Origin: Cladosporium sp. IMV 00045
Taxonomy: Eukaryota; Ascomycota; Dothideomycetes; Cladosporiales; Cladosporiaceae
Direction of reading: 5' to 3'
Length of the DNA: 64,000 nt
Assembly (NCBI GenBank): GCA_001931905.2
Contig: MSJI02000117.1
Coordinates: 1-64,000, forward strand
Of the stretch, positions 34,738 through 46,373 are shown in pieces. The translations under genes and the position numbers were made by a program. The notes beneath the pieces were generated by a model. That model was not told the origin of the DNA and ran no database searches. It saw only the letters and a program-made list of their open reading frames with translations. The number at the start of each line of letters is the position of its first letter. Position 1 is the stretch's first letter.

Positions 34738-35580
34738 CGTTTGCAGCGATCCCAGAAACAGACTCAGACTGGCATAAGGCGGGGAGAGCATGCCACCAGG
34801 CTTGTAGCTTCCCATCGAGATTTTGTGAACAAGTAATTTTCTCATCCGTATTGCTGGCGCTTAGATTCGAGTAAAGCTGGTGATGGATGTCCGCCTCGAT
34901 GAGTGAGAGCTGTATATTATTGTTGAAGACACGTGAAGCCATCGCACCACGAGCGTCTGTTACAACACTTCTACTCTGTTCTCCAAATGTGCTTGGTAGA
35001 GCAATGTTGAAGTCTTTCGCATTGTGTGAAAGTGGTCGTCCTGTGCGAAAGCATGTTTGGTGGTCCATGATCCAAGCTATCCAAAAGACACGATTTCTCA
35101 GCTTCTTTTCTGCAGGACGGGTCGAGAGATCAGAGTCTTGATCATGAAGGCCGATAGCATGTGACAATCGCATAGCAGCTGCGGACAGCATGAAAGATTG
35201 TTGCGGATTCAAAGTTCCAAAGTAATACCACGCCAGCGCCGAGAGCGCTTGTACTGACTGGAGACTGATATTTCGCATCGTCACGTCAAGTACAACGTCC
35301 ATTGCATTGCTTGCGTAGGCCCATGCCAGACCTTCTGGGGCGACCCTTATCGAGATCTGCGTATACGTAGGGACTTCGAAGCTGGATACAGTAGCCGCAA
35401 GAAGGCCTGATGCCATCGCACCTCTTCCTTTTTGCTCTACAAGTGTTGCATGCCTTTGGGACCAGTAAGTGTACGTGTGGCAAAGCGGCAACGTCTCGCT
35501 TCGGAGGTTCCGGCTTCTCGATAGGGGCATACCTTTGCAATCCTTCTCCTCCTGTCGGCTCTAGGCATGGTTTGGGGCAT
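34738..35580 (-). pseudogene. Zn2Cys6 transcription factor, broken copy 2
   Basis: This is the counterpart of the regulator at 17,620-20,222. The start (MPQTMPRADRRRRIAK, 35580) and first intron are conserved, but the zinc cluster reads CIQLRSPY where copy 1 has CIQLQSPC, so the sixth zinc-binding Cys is Tyr. About 720 bp between the zinc cluster and the fungal TF domain are deleted (copy 1 about 19,253-19,971), and the deletion joins two different frames. What remains of the TF domain is open up to the contig end at the gap; the C-terminal third is not assembled. As written it cannot make a functional regulator. Confidence 0.85.
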
Positions 35581-36133
35581 GGTTTGCCGGAAACAATCGC
35601 TTCAATGGCCTTGATCTTGGAGGGTCTGTGACAATGACACTTCTCGCTCTCGGTCGTGTTTGCTTTTTCTGTCCGCATGTGACTATTAGAGTCCAAACAT
35701 CGGGCAACACCGCCTTATTCACAATGTCGCGCTTGTATTAATTTGATCCAGAGGTAAATAGGTATATTCCAGCTGGTTTCACACGGGCTTAACAGGAGAG
35801 GTTCGCCAGTAGATAACTGCCAAGACTTCCGCCAGAGGAGAAGCTTTCAAGGATCATTAGACTTATCATAATTATGACAGGATTTGATACAGCCTTGTAA
35901 AAAATGTTGATATGCGTTACATTAATCATGATATGATCTTCAATACTAGCGGTTGTTGATATGTCACTTCTAGAAAGCTTAAAAGCCTCTTATAGAGAGA
36001 AATATGTATACACATGTAGCACAGATTTAAGCTTAGATATATGGATAAGGTAACAGAAAACTCTAAGTTCATAAATCGAGCTACTAGATCAAATACACAA
36101 GATGCGGTTGAAAAGAACACTAGAAGCAGTATC
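35581..36133. other. Intergenic, AT-rich, no gene seen
   Basis: Counterpart of 20,223-20,832 with length differences. Confidence 0.5.
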
Positions 36134-37639
36134 TTACCATATCCGGCCCGGACCCAGTGGGAGCCAGTAATTCTGCCACTTCTCCGTATCAGCCTGTTTC
36201 CAAACATCAATACCTCCAGCTACACCGTGATCATCGATCGACCATTCGCCAGCTCGCACGTTCATAACAACGATTTCCAGAAATGCCCTCAGCTGAACGG
36301 GATGGCGCTCATTGAACGGATTCACTCCGCTCTGCAGTAAGGATTCGTGAGGCTGGCGATAGACCAGATCGCTAAGATCGCTTTGCTTCGCCCACCCGTT
36401 TTCGAACTCGAAAGGCAAAAGAAGTTCGCAGCCATCTTCGAATGGAGTGCCGGATGTGCGATCACATCGACCTAGGTACAGCCCGGCTGGACATCCTGCG
36501 TGGTCGGGGCCGTCGTAGGGGTAGCCGAACGACAGAGGTGATAGTGATCCTGTTTGAACAGTGCTGTCTCCGCGAAACATCAAGATTGGAGGAGTCTCTT
36601 TTTCTGGGGCTTCCTCGTCTCTATTGAGCGTAGACATGAAGGGCTGCCTCGCGAATGTATCGGGAGTCGGGACACGCAAACCTGGCGCAACAAAGCTGAA
36701 CCGTGGTGTTCTTGCTTGCAGTAGGAACTGTCGGGCAAACCCTTCTGCGATAGGGAGGGGTTCGAGGTTTGCAGTGTCGACAAGACCCGTCGGGTGTGCC
36801 TGTGGGGGAAACGACATTCTCTGCTCAATCAAGTCGATTGCGGTGTCCCAGAGATCTAGGCATTCTGTCAGGTCTTGTTTGGCCCATGGCATGATTGTCC
36901 AAGGTGGCGCTTGGCCGATCCTAATGGCTCCCGTAGTAGGGTCTCGCTGCGGTCCTTCGATTTCCCGCCAAATGCCGTTCGAGTCCTGCTCGAAGTTCAA
37001 ATCATCATAGCTCGCTTTGCACACGTCGTCAGGTAAGGCGACAGCCTTTCCACGATTGATCATCTCGATCCAGACCGACAGTATACTTTCCAAGTGTTGC
37101 CACGGTTGTGACTCCTCCAAATCGTCTGTGATGTCGAAGTGCATTATAGCCTTGTGTGTATGTTGGTCATAGCTGCATTCTCATATCAGCGTGTTGGCTT
37201 CCTATTGAAGACAGCGCGTGGCAACTACTCACACCAGCCCGTCTGGAGAACCATACAGTCCTGCAGCTACCGAGTACAAGGTGAGAGTGCGGACTTCCTC
37301 TGGAGCGTAGAAATCGTGCCAACCAAAGGCACAATCCAATCCCGAAACGTTATAGAAGAAATTGAAGTCATTCGTGCCTGGCGGCACATGTCGAGCGCCT
37401 TGGAAGAAAGTTTTGAGAGAAGCACTACACTTCTCGTCGATGATTCCCGCAGCACGCTCGTAAAATGGAGTGCATTGCAATTGGAAGTCTTCTATTGAGC
37501 GTCCAGAACTAAGCCAGCCATGCTCAAGAATTGCGTTGTGTAGCTCAATGCAGCGTTCGGAATCGAGTCCTTGAGTTTTCCTGGGTGGGTTGTGAGGTTT
37601 GACGAGCAGATGCTGCACTCGCTCTAGCGGTGTGGACAT
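36134..37639 (-). CDS. Gene X, intact copy 2: conserved hypothetical protein
   Basis: Two exons, 37639-37233 and 37172-36134 (481 aa). A 60-nt intron (GTGAGT..AATGCAG) with a CTGAT branch site joins GLV to YDQHTHK. There is no signal peptide or membrane helix; the composition is acidic and aromatic. Conserved-looking blocks are FFYNVSGLDCAFGWHDFYAPEE in exon 1, then DPTTGAIRIGQAPPWTIMPW, FARQFLLQARTPRFSFVAPG, SFGYPYDGPD, CELLLPFEFENGWAKQSD and the C-terminal KWQNYWLPLGPGRIW. I do not recognise the family. The upstream small membrane-protein gene and downstream regulator keep the same order in both copies, so the three may belong together. Copy 1 of this gene is dead. Confidence 0.8.
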
Positions 37640-38107
37640 GATTGAGCAATGTTGAAGCTTCCAGCGGTGCCGTCTCGGCACGTTTAATAATAATGCGACA
37701 AACTTATCTCATATAGCTGGATGTTTGCCGAAGCCAGAGGTCGGAGTATTCAAGCTTGATGTTGCCGACTTAATATCACTTGCGGATGAAAATGCCTTAA
37801 AGAGAAGGAGGACTTTTGTAATGATCGAGAATGCTGATAAGTCATAGTTCGGCTGTACTAGCGGGCCTCATTTTCTTTCAAGCAACTAAATCCTCTCAAC
37901 AAGCGGCACTTGCATGAGTTGCCCGATCACCTTACAAACTTTTTTCAAAAGCGTCTACAAATTCGTAAACATATGCAATCTATCCAACAATAGCATTGTT
38001 GATAATGTAGTCCATGACACCTTGCCTCACGTGCTTCATCTCGCTGAAGCTATAAACAGTCAGCTCTGCCAAGTTCCAAGTCCTCCGTAGTCCAATACAC
38101 ATACAGT

Positions 38108-38401
38108 TCAATGATTCAGCCTCGTTGCAATCACAGGGAACACCCAGAACGACAGGACAAAGTAGAACACGGACAGTGTTATATTGGGCATCTTGAACAT
38201 CCGCAAAGTTTCCGCCATTGGAGCTCCGGTGAGAACTCCGTTATTGTCGATCGTGGTCACGTAGAAGCAAATCGCTGCAAGAGGCATGTTGATGTACCAA
38301 ACGAAGTGTTGAAAGTACCGTGCTAAAGGCCCAGCAGGTGCTGGGCGAGTGTCACGGCTCGTTTCAATGTTGTGAGCGTGTCGTGGTGTTGATTTCGTCA
38401 T
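38108..38401 (-). CDS. Small two-TM membrane protein (copy 2)
   Basis: 97 aa, intact. The membrane part is nearly the same as copy 1 (22,800-23,102), while the N-terminal tail has diverged (RHAHNIETSRD against RSPGGIDRNRD) and three residues are missing in the loop between the helices. Same strand and position relative to gene X. Confidence 0.7.
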   Translation of the reverse strand: MTKSTPRHAHNIETSRDTRPAPAGPLARYFQHFVWYINMPLAAICFYVTTIDNNGVLTGAPMAETLRMFKMPNITLSVFYFVLSFWVFPVIATRLNH

Positions 38402-38459
38402 GATAGATGCGTAGTTGGTATGGCGAGTTGAGGTCAGGTGCTAGAGATTCAAAGAATAA

Positions 38460-38802
38460 TGGTTGAAGTGAGTACTGCAATGGAATGGATATTCGGATAA
38501 CGGATCTCAGGTGGAGCTTCAGATCGTCCACCGGTGTCACACCAAATGAACGAGCATACGGTCCGAGCTGCGAACCTCATACCATCTCACCGCGTTCGTG
38601 ATGCCTGAGAAGGGAGATTAGTAGGTCTTTTATTGAGAGAACGAGGCATGCACATGACCTACTTGTCCTAAATAGAATGGTCCAATAACGATCGGGGAGG
38701 TAAAGCCATGGCAGGGCCTGATAGGTTTCACAGGCTGACGAGTAGACGAAAAGAATGAGACGACCAGGGCCGCAAAAGAGAGAGTCGTCAACATCAAGAA
38801 CT
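38460..38802. other. Copy-2-specific spacer
   Basis: About 340 bp unrelated to the 3.3-kb block at the same position in copy 1. No gene or repeat seen. Confidence 0.6.
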
Positions 38803-38852
38803 AGCAAAAAATCAACAAAAAGAAGGTCTCTGAGAGCTTTTGATATAGGAAT

Positions 38853-38943
38853 AGCCGAAGGTGGGGCTCGAACCCACGACCTTGAGGTTGATCTCTTGTG
38901 ATATTATAAGAGCCACACGCTCTACCGATTGAGCTACCCCGGC
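38853..38943 (-). tRNA. tRNA-Lys(CUU) with intron (copy 2)
   Basis: Mature sequence the same as copy 1, including the T-T mismatch in the anticodon stem. Differences are confined to the intron (ATATC here, ATTAC in copy 1). The anticodon-intron pairing is kept. Confidence 0.9.
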
Positions 38944-39629
38944 AAGGGTGTTGTGTTTGATTGATGGGAGGGTGGGTGGTTGTGCGGTTCAAGTCGTTAG
39001 AGTAAAGCTGAGGCCCCTGTTTTTTCTGATTTTTTCCGGGTCGGTTGGAGCCAAACTTCGGAAAACCGGAGTTAAGCCGTCGATGACGTAGCCGGATGAA
39101 CGGGGGGCTCCAGCAGGTCGGCGGTATCGTAGATGGCGGACTCGGAGGGCAGTGGCAGAGGCGAGGGGCGTGGGGTCCGGAGAGGCGTCTGCCACAAGTG
39201 TGTATCAGGTCTCCTCGAAGGTGTTTTAGCATGTAAGATTGGATGATTGCCGCTCGTCTCTTGGGTGGATATATCTGTTCGACGGTAAGCCCCTTTTGTT
39301 GAGTCCTTTTTGGCCGTCCAGACTGTTGGTTCGATAGGGCGTTTGGTAGCCTGAATGGTTCAACTTCGACGACTGCAGGTCAAGTTTCGCTTGCTGTCTG
39401 AACATAGTGACACCGTCTAGGCGATCACGCAATGGGTGAGTTTTCGTGGGGGAAAAGCTCTAGAAGCGACTTCGTGAATAAGACGTATTGCCAATTGATA
39501 CAAGCAGTACTTTGATGTTTCTTGATGAGAGCGAGACCATGTTGCAGTAAGAGATGATATGTAAAGTATTCGGGCTGGTACACAATGTCTTGATAGAATG
39601 AAAGGCATGCAGGTATATGTTCCGTTGTA
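38944..39629. other. Intergenic, no gene seen
   Basis: Counterpart of 26,661-27,331. Confidence 0.5.
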
Positions 39630-40107
39630 TCATAGCTTTGATGACTCCTTGAGAGTGCCAACCTTTAGTCGATCCTGGTACTTCTTGAGGACGGACTCGT
39701 TGTGGTACTGGGGTAATGTTAGCTGAATGTCCATAAAATGCGGTTGCTTGTCGTTCTGTGAAGGAAGCCTCGCGTAGACTTGACTTCTCCGAGACATTCT
39801 GTCGGATAACGCTGGCCTCTTTCCAAGAACGACCTTGTACCGCATGCGTTCGCTCTCATCTTGGCCAAAGTCCCAGCAGATTATCCAATACTCCATCCTC
39901 GCCCAACACAGATAGACCACCCCAACTCACCTTCCAAAACTGCTTACTAGCATCCTTGCCGCCCACTCTCTTGAGGATCTTCGCTCCGCCGGGATGTTCA
40001 TCGACAAAACTTCCCATCTCATAGACGCCGTTGTCAATGATAATATGCAATCCCTTCTCCACGCTTCCGCTCTCTTTCACGTCGTTGGCGGTGAATTCTT
40101 TCGACAT
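39630..40107 (-). CDS. Small cytochrome b5-like heme-binding protein (copy 2)
   Basis: Exons 40107-39931 and 39707-39630, 84 aa, the same exon lengths as copy 1 and one amino-acid change (KESGS against KENGS). HPGG and YHNE heme-ligand motifs are intact. The 223-nt intron has diverged more than the exons. Confidence 0.9.
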
Positions 40108-40542
40108 GATGTGGGCTGGTCTTCGGTTCGGCGAATGAGATTTCGGCGCGTCTTGGTTGGGAGGTTTAGAGGCTTGGTCGTGGGATGGTATGGAATGTAA
40201 CTGCAATTTGGCAGGAGGTCTGTCCGCACTAGATGTATGGAAAATGGGAAATGGCAAGATGTATGGGTAGGTATATGTTATGGCATTGCCGAGGTGTGTA
40301 ATGGGAATGTCCTGCGAGCTGAGTGGTTGAAGTTCAATGCAGCCGAGGTCTAAAGATGAGGTGGAAAGCCGACACTTGGGGCAAACAAACACCGTGGCCT
40401 TGCGCCACTCGAATCGAAGTATTGCTCTGAATATCATAGTTGCGACTTGGAAAGGACTTCGGGTGCAATCATTGACCATTGCAATATTTTCATTTCGTGA
40501 TCTCTATAAAGATACCCTATGATCTCTCCTTCTCCACTCCAT

Positions 40543-41186
40543 CTAAGGAGCGCCCAAGAAATCCGGCTTGCCAAGCGGCACGCCCTCCTTCCTCAGAATA
40601 TCATAAGCAGTAGTAAGGTGAAAGAAGAAGTTAGGAATAACCCAAAACTGCACATAAAGCAGCGCCGGGAACTTCAGCTCCTTGTTAGGGATCGCAACCG
40701 AAACCTCCTTCTCCTCCTGGCCCTTGAAAGCGTCCTGCTTGCCCTCAGCGGTGCGCAGAACCTCGAGCGTGCGCTTGGTGCGCTCCTGCAGCTGCGCCAT
40801 GGTGGTGAGGTTGTCGTCCATCTCGACCCAGTCGAAACCGGCGATGCGGCACTGCACGGCTTTGGCGACGTTGGAGAGGAAGGAGACTTGGAAGGCGAGC
40901 GGGCGCATGTCGTCGGCGATCTTCTTCTCGACGAGCGAGTCGGGCGAGACGTTGTTCTCTTTGGCCCATGATTCGCCCTTCTCGAGGATGTGGGAGAGCT
41001 GGATAAGACCGCGGGTGATGACCGGGATGCCTTTTTGGCATATAGGTTAGTGTGGTGTTGCGAGATGGACATGTCTGTCTGATCGGGTCGTTTGCTCACT
41101 AGAAGAGTGATATCAGTAATCAAGCATCTTAAACCTGCGGAGACTAAACATTTTTGGACAAACCTCATATCATAAAGAAGCGCCAT
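40543..41186 (-). CDS. DUF1993 family protein (copy 2)
   Basis: Main exon 41030-40543 plus a short first exon starting MALLYDM at 41186. The protein matches copy 1 except for one Ser in place of Ala (EKEVSVAIPN) and a few residues near the 5' end of the main exon. The same awkward first-intron boundary is present, so it is not a one-off sequencing error. The role of DUF1993 is unknown. Confidence 0.85.
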
Positions 41187-41702
41187 GGTGAATGCTGACG
41201 GTCTGTGATTGGGCGAGAGAGTGGTTGTAAATTGCGTGCTTGATAGGCGAGCTTGGAGAAGGTCTTGGTACAGAGGATCCGAAGTGCTTAGCGAGGAAGC
41301 TCTGTATACTTAAAAGTATCTTCGAGCTTCAATAATCGACTTTGTTTTCGCGGCTACATTTCCACAAGGTCGCTTGGTGGATACGGCAATTGATTCTATG
41401 TGGGTACGGGCTTACAAATTCATTGCTTCAGGCTGCATGGCTGCAAAGCGGTCAGTCGCTGGTGGCGGAATGCAAACCTTCTTTGAAGTTCGCCCACGCA
41501 CCGGTTTGTGAGCTTGCAGACTGCGCAACACGTACACTGGGAGGATGACTGACCTCACCACATCTACTGTCGCGACGATGGCACGCTCACAGAGATATGA
41601 TCATCGGAGCGGAATCTTCGCAGCGTCATGCTTTGCTTACTGCATCATACATTCAGTCTGTCTACCCAACCTCATTGGAGTCTTCCAATCCCTCACTTTC
41701 CC

Positions 41703-43493
41703 CTAGATCATGAACCTGTATCCCTTCTGCAACTGCCTCGCAGTAGCAATATCAATCCCCTCCATATCCGCAGTCTTCTGGAGCTTCTTCAGATCACTCT
41801 CAGAAAGAGGGACGCTCTCGTTCTCCAAGCGTGCCAAACGCTTGTTGTCTCTCTCGAGCAGGAAACGGTGGATGATGCCACAAATTCCCGCGATACCGGT
41901 CAATGCGATGATGATTCCCATCGCCGGGTGGTAGAACGGTGCCGACCAATCGAAGTAGGTAAAGGGTGTCCAGATGGAGGCAGCATTGCCAAAGCTGTTG
42001 ATGAAAGCGAGCGCGGCGGCACGTTTGGCTGGTGGGCGAGGGATGGAGTTTGCAATCCAGGCGTATGTCTAGGGCTTGTCAGTATTTGCTGTTATAAGCT
42101 TGGTGATGAGGTTGAACTTACAGTTCCGTTCATGGCAAAGATGAAAACCATGAGGAAGAGGGAGAAGTAGCGAGCGCCATTGTTCTCGGCGAACATGAAG
42201 ATGAAACATCCGACAAGAACAATGGGCACGGGATACAGGAAGAACCAGAATCTGTTGCCGAGACGATCGCTCATGAGAGAATGAGCGAGAGAATAGAACA
42301 CCATGAAGACGTATGGCGGTGCTGCCAAGAGGAGGTTGATGACTTGATCATCGTATTGGAACGTGTCTCTGGACAGAGTCGGGAAGAAGTTCTGGAAACT
42401 GTACGAGAGAAAGGCCAATTAGTTACTATCCATCTCAGACCAATGCTGTCATGCAAGTGTAGAAGCTTACCCAGCAGCGCCAGTGATGCCATGGTACGCG
42501 ATTGCGAGAACCCAAGTCTTAGGGTCGAGGAAAGCCAGCTTGATACCGCGAAGTTGCGACATTCCGCCGGGCTCGTCAATATCAGCTTCAGCGGCGTCGA
42601 GCGCCAGTCTGCGGTTCGCGACGTGCCTCTCCTCTGGACTCAATGCCTTCCAAGTGTCCGGGAAGTCTGGCAAGACGACCATGACGATGAGACCGACGAG
42701 GATTGTCAGTGCGCCCTCAATGATGTATAACTGTCGCTTGAAGTCAGTGTCTGCATGACTGAATCATCTTCCAAAGGTATACTTACCCATTGCCATGCCG
42801 CAATACCACGAGCTCCATCCATGCCATTCAAAATGCCTGCTGCGATGAGGGGTCCAAAGGCTCCACTCATGAGCGAGGCGGAGTAGAAGATGGACATGCG
42901 CAGGTTGAGCTCTCTCTTTGTGTACCATTTTGAGAGGTAGAAGAGCACGCCCGCAAAGAAAGGCGCCTCAACGATACCAAGTATGAAACGACAAGCTACA
43001 ATGCCTCCGAAGTTGTGGACTTGACTAGTGAGCAGGGAGACCAGGCCCCAAGCTGCGGTGAAGAATCCAAGGTAGATTGATGGTCGGCCGACGTGGTTCA
43101 TGACAGCGTTCGAGGGCACTTGCATGAGGACCTGAATAGGCATTAGTGCTCTGCAACTTGGTAGGGAGGTTGGCAACCACCTACGTATCCAACGAACAGG
43201 ATCGATAGACCAGTCTGGTATTGATTTCCCTCAAGACCCAGATCATCTTCCAAGCCCTGCAATCTGGCGGCGGCATAGTTGTTACGATCGATATAGTTCA
43301 TCAGGTAAACAACGACAACCACTGGCATAATCAATGAGTCGATCTTCTTCCTGAGCTTCTTCTCAGCAACGAGCTCCTCTGGCGACAATTGGCGCAAATG
43401 CATCGCCTCTTCTTCCGCGATGTGCTTCTCGCCGACAACGTCTTCGTCGCGAAGCGTCTCCTGGTGATCGATGTCTCTTTTGGTCTCGTCCAT
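41703..43493 (-). CDS. MFS transporter, anion:cation symporter family (copy 2)
   Basis: Five exons (43493-43185, 43131-42787, 42730-42471, 42398-42122, 42068-41703) with exactly the same exon lengths as copy 1, 518 aa. TM signatures are unchanged. About eight replacements fall in the cytosolic N-terminal 65 residues (for example AKRITSEE against EKHIAEEE) and few elsewhere. Intact and presumably functional. Confidence 0.93.
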
Positions 43494-45326
43494 GACGGCG
43501 AAAATGCGATTGTGACAAGCAGAGCGTGTGATTGATGCCCAGTCTCTCCGACAAGACACTCCCGCGATGAGATTCAGACAGGCGCATCAGGGAGCGGCAC
43601 AGCTCAATAATATACTCGCCGATGATGCTACCAGGGAGGCAGGCTCGCCAGACGATCCCCACACACTAGACCCCATGTGAGGGGAACGATCAGAGAAACA
43701 CCGCTAGCGACCGACGGCACATGGCCCACTCGTGCCAGTAGGTGCACAGTCGCCCAAGGTTGCAGAGCTAAAGGGGCGAAATGCCAGGGTACTATGTGGC
43801 AGCGACGAGCAAAAGTAGAGGTACATGAGGGGCCACCACCGAGGCTCGGACGGTTTGCGATTGCGTGGTTGGCTTGCCTCTGACAGTGCCATTTAGGCTC
43901 TTTCTCAAGCTTACCGGCGTCAGGAAGCAAATGCACAAGATGCACAAGTCTTGACCAGAGACGCTTGGACAGCGACATTCGGTGGGACCAAGACCTGCGA
44001 GGCGCCACACTCATCGACTAGTATCAGTGCTGTGCAACCGCAAGCGTGCGGTACCTCTATCCCAGGCCGAAGCAACATGCCGAGTCATTCCTCAAGCATT
44101 TGCCTTCTCCACAACTCCAGCTTCCACTCCGCCATCTCCCCGGACTTTGGACGCTTTGATCTTCTGTTTGTCTTTTTGAAACTGGACTAGCACCAAATTC
44201 AAAGCGCCATTCGCGTCACTCATTCTCACACGTGATCGTTCGTCGGAGGGACAATAGTCCAGAAGTGAGGTGGCAGGGGTTTTGAACCGGAACGCCTCTC
44301 GCGTCGCGTTATTGATGTCCCGAGGGCGCACAACAAAGACAAGCCTGCGCCAACTGTAAGCCGTAGCTGCTCTCCAACACATCATGCGGTTGAGTGCGGG
44401 TAAGTTACGATGGACTGCAAGCAGCCGGATGCAGGTGATATCCAAACGAGCATCCTATCGCTGTGGTTGTCGGGGTGCAGGACCGTTCGCCCCGGCTACC
44501 ACGAGCTGCACTTTCTTGAGGCTCTTTCTCGGCCAGACTTTGCTGACTGTCTGGAACCACGTGGTTTGCTGCTATACCTGGTTTTCTTGCATTCGATGTT
44601 TGGGGGACGCCGTGCCCTACCTCCAGCGAGCCTCAACGATCGACGTACCAAGCATAAGCAACGCCGCAAAACTAATTTTCTTGAGGCGGAAAACAAGCGA
44701 GCGAGCGCGCCTGTCCATCAGTCTGAGCAGCAGGGTTGTCCCAATCTGTGGCGGCTCTGGACTTGGCAGCCATGTTTCTACGAGCAGCCTGCCTACTGTG
44801 ACACCCTCGAAAGTGAGATATACAGCAGTTGACAGTCAACCCGAGTTTGTTCCACTGGCGACGTTCCAAGCAAAATGGAGGTCACATGGCTTACAACCTC
44901 CACCAGTCTCATTGACGCGACTGGGCTCGTGTACTGCATCTTTGATCCTTCATCAGCAAGATGTAAGCATGCGCCGGTGAGTTCCGGCGCTGTGTCCTGC
45001 TGGCTGCTGGGTTATGCAAGCACTCCTTCGTGTTCAGGTAGGCGAGTTGTGACCGGCAAAAGAGGTTGTTTTTAATCGTCTTTTGGAAAGAGGCAGCACC
45101 GTTCTTGCAACTTCTGACTTGAGTCCAAATCTCACTGCGATTCGAAATTCAAGAAATGCTGTTCGTATTAGATTACAATATTAGGTGAGTATTATCCCAA
45201 GTCCGCACTGTGTCAGTACGCTGTTTTGATCCCAGCAAAATGCCCAAAAAGTGGCGAACGAAAGCGAATCGTCAATCAAACTCCTCTCATCATTATCATG
45301 GCCAACCCACAGCACATCCCGCATCA
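43494..45326. other. Long intergenic stretch, counterpart of 31,203-33,016
   Basis: No gene supported. Open frames are not preserved between the copies. Confidence 0.55.
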
Positions 45327-46373
45327 TCAGTGCGAATGAATCTTATTCTCAAGCACCTTCTCCTCATCCTGTCCACTCCTCCTCCTACGATGCACGCGCC
45401 CAGCCCTCCTCCGCACGACGCATACCACAGCGGCACCGATCAACACCGGCACCAAAACACCCAAAGCAATGAGCAACTTCTTGCCATGAGCTCCCACGAA
45501 AACAATCAACTCCGCATCCCACGAATGCCAACTACTCGCGCCGCCATGCTTGAAAAGCGGCGTAGTGACCTCGCCACGCAGCATCTGGCCGTCCAACCTG
45601 CCATACTCGTCCGCCAGCACGAACACCTTATCCCGCCACTCGAGAGCCTCATTGTGCCTCATGTACGCCATCCAAGCGTTGGTGATGAACATGCAGCCCG
45701 TCGTGAGCATGTTCTCCACGTACGGCAGGGGCCACGGGATGTCGCGGGAAGGGATGCGTGAGATCGCTTCGCGGAGGAAAGGATGCTGGGGTCTGGCGAG
45801 GATAAAGGCGTTATTGATGCCGGCGGGGTGGGCGCCGGGGGTGACGAAGGGCATGTGCAGGAGGGTGTCGAGGGGGACGCGGCAGGTGATGTCGACGTCG
45901 AGGTAGACGCCGCCGTAGTGGTGGAGGAGGAGGTAGCGGAGGATGTTTGTGCGCTGGATTGTCTGCGCGTAGTGCGAGTAGTGAGAGAGGATGTCTGGGT
46001 AATGCGTTCGGACGAAGTCGGTGGCATTGTCGTCCGTCCAGAGTAGGTGCTCCCAGTCTGGGTGGACTGAGATGCAGCTTTGGCGAGCCGGCTCGTACTT
46101 GGCGAAGCTGCTGTTGCGTCCTTCTTGGAGAAGGATTTGGTGTAGGATCTTCGGAGCGAGTTTGGGAGACTGTTCGGCGATCTCTGCTTCTATGTCCGTA
46201 GGTGGGTAATTGCAGAGCTCGAGCTCAAGCGATCCGAAAGTCGCATATGTGCGGATGACCTCGGCGAGGTCTCTAATATGGTCTCTGAAGCCGTAAAGAG
46301 GGTAAATGAGACCAAGACCAAGGAGAGTAAACAGAAGCACCAGTGCAAGCGTGAATTTGCAGTGTGCCCGCAT
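45327..46373 (-). CDS. GT32 mannosyltransferase, Sur1/Och1-type (copy 2)
   Basis: 348 aa, the same length as copy 1 with about a dozen conservative changes. The GGVYLDVDI metal site, N-terminal anchor and C-terminal hydrophobic segment are all kept. Confidence 0.9.
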   Translation of the reverse strand: MRAHCKFTLALVLLFTLLGLGLIYPLYGFRDHIRDLAEVIRTYATFGSLELELCNYPPTDIEAEIAEQSPKLAPKILHQILLQEGRNSSFAKYEPARQSCISVHPDWEHLLWTDDNATDFVRTHYPDILSHYSHYAQTIQRTNILRYLLLHHYGGVYLDVDITCRVPLDTLLHMPFVTPGAHPAGINNAFILARPQHPFLREAISRIPSRDIPWPLPYVENMLTTGCMFITNAWMAYMRHNEALEWRDKVFVLADEYGRLDGQMLRGEVTTPLFKHGGASSWHSWDAELIVFVGAHGKKLLIALGVLVPVLIGAAVVCVVRRRAGRVHRRRRSGQDEEKVLENKIHSH

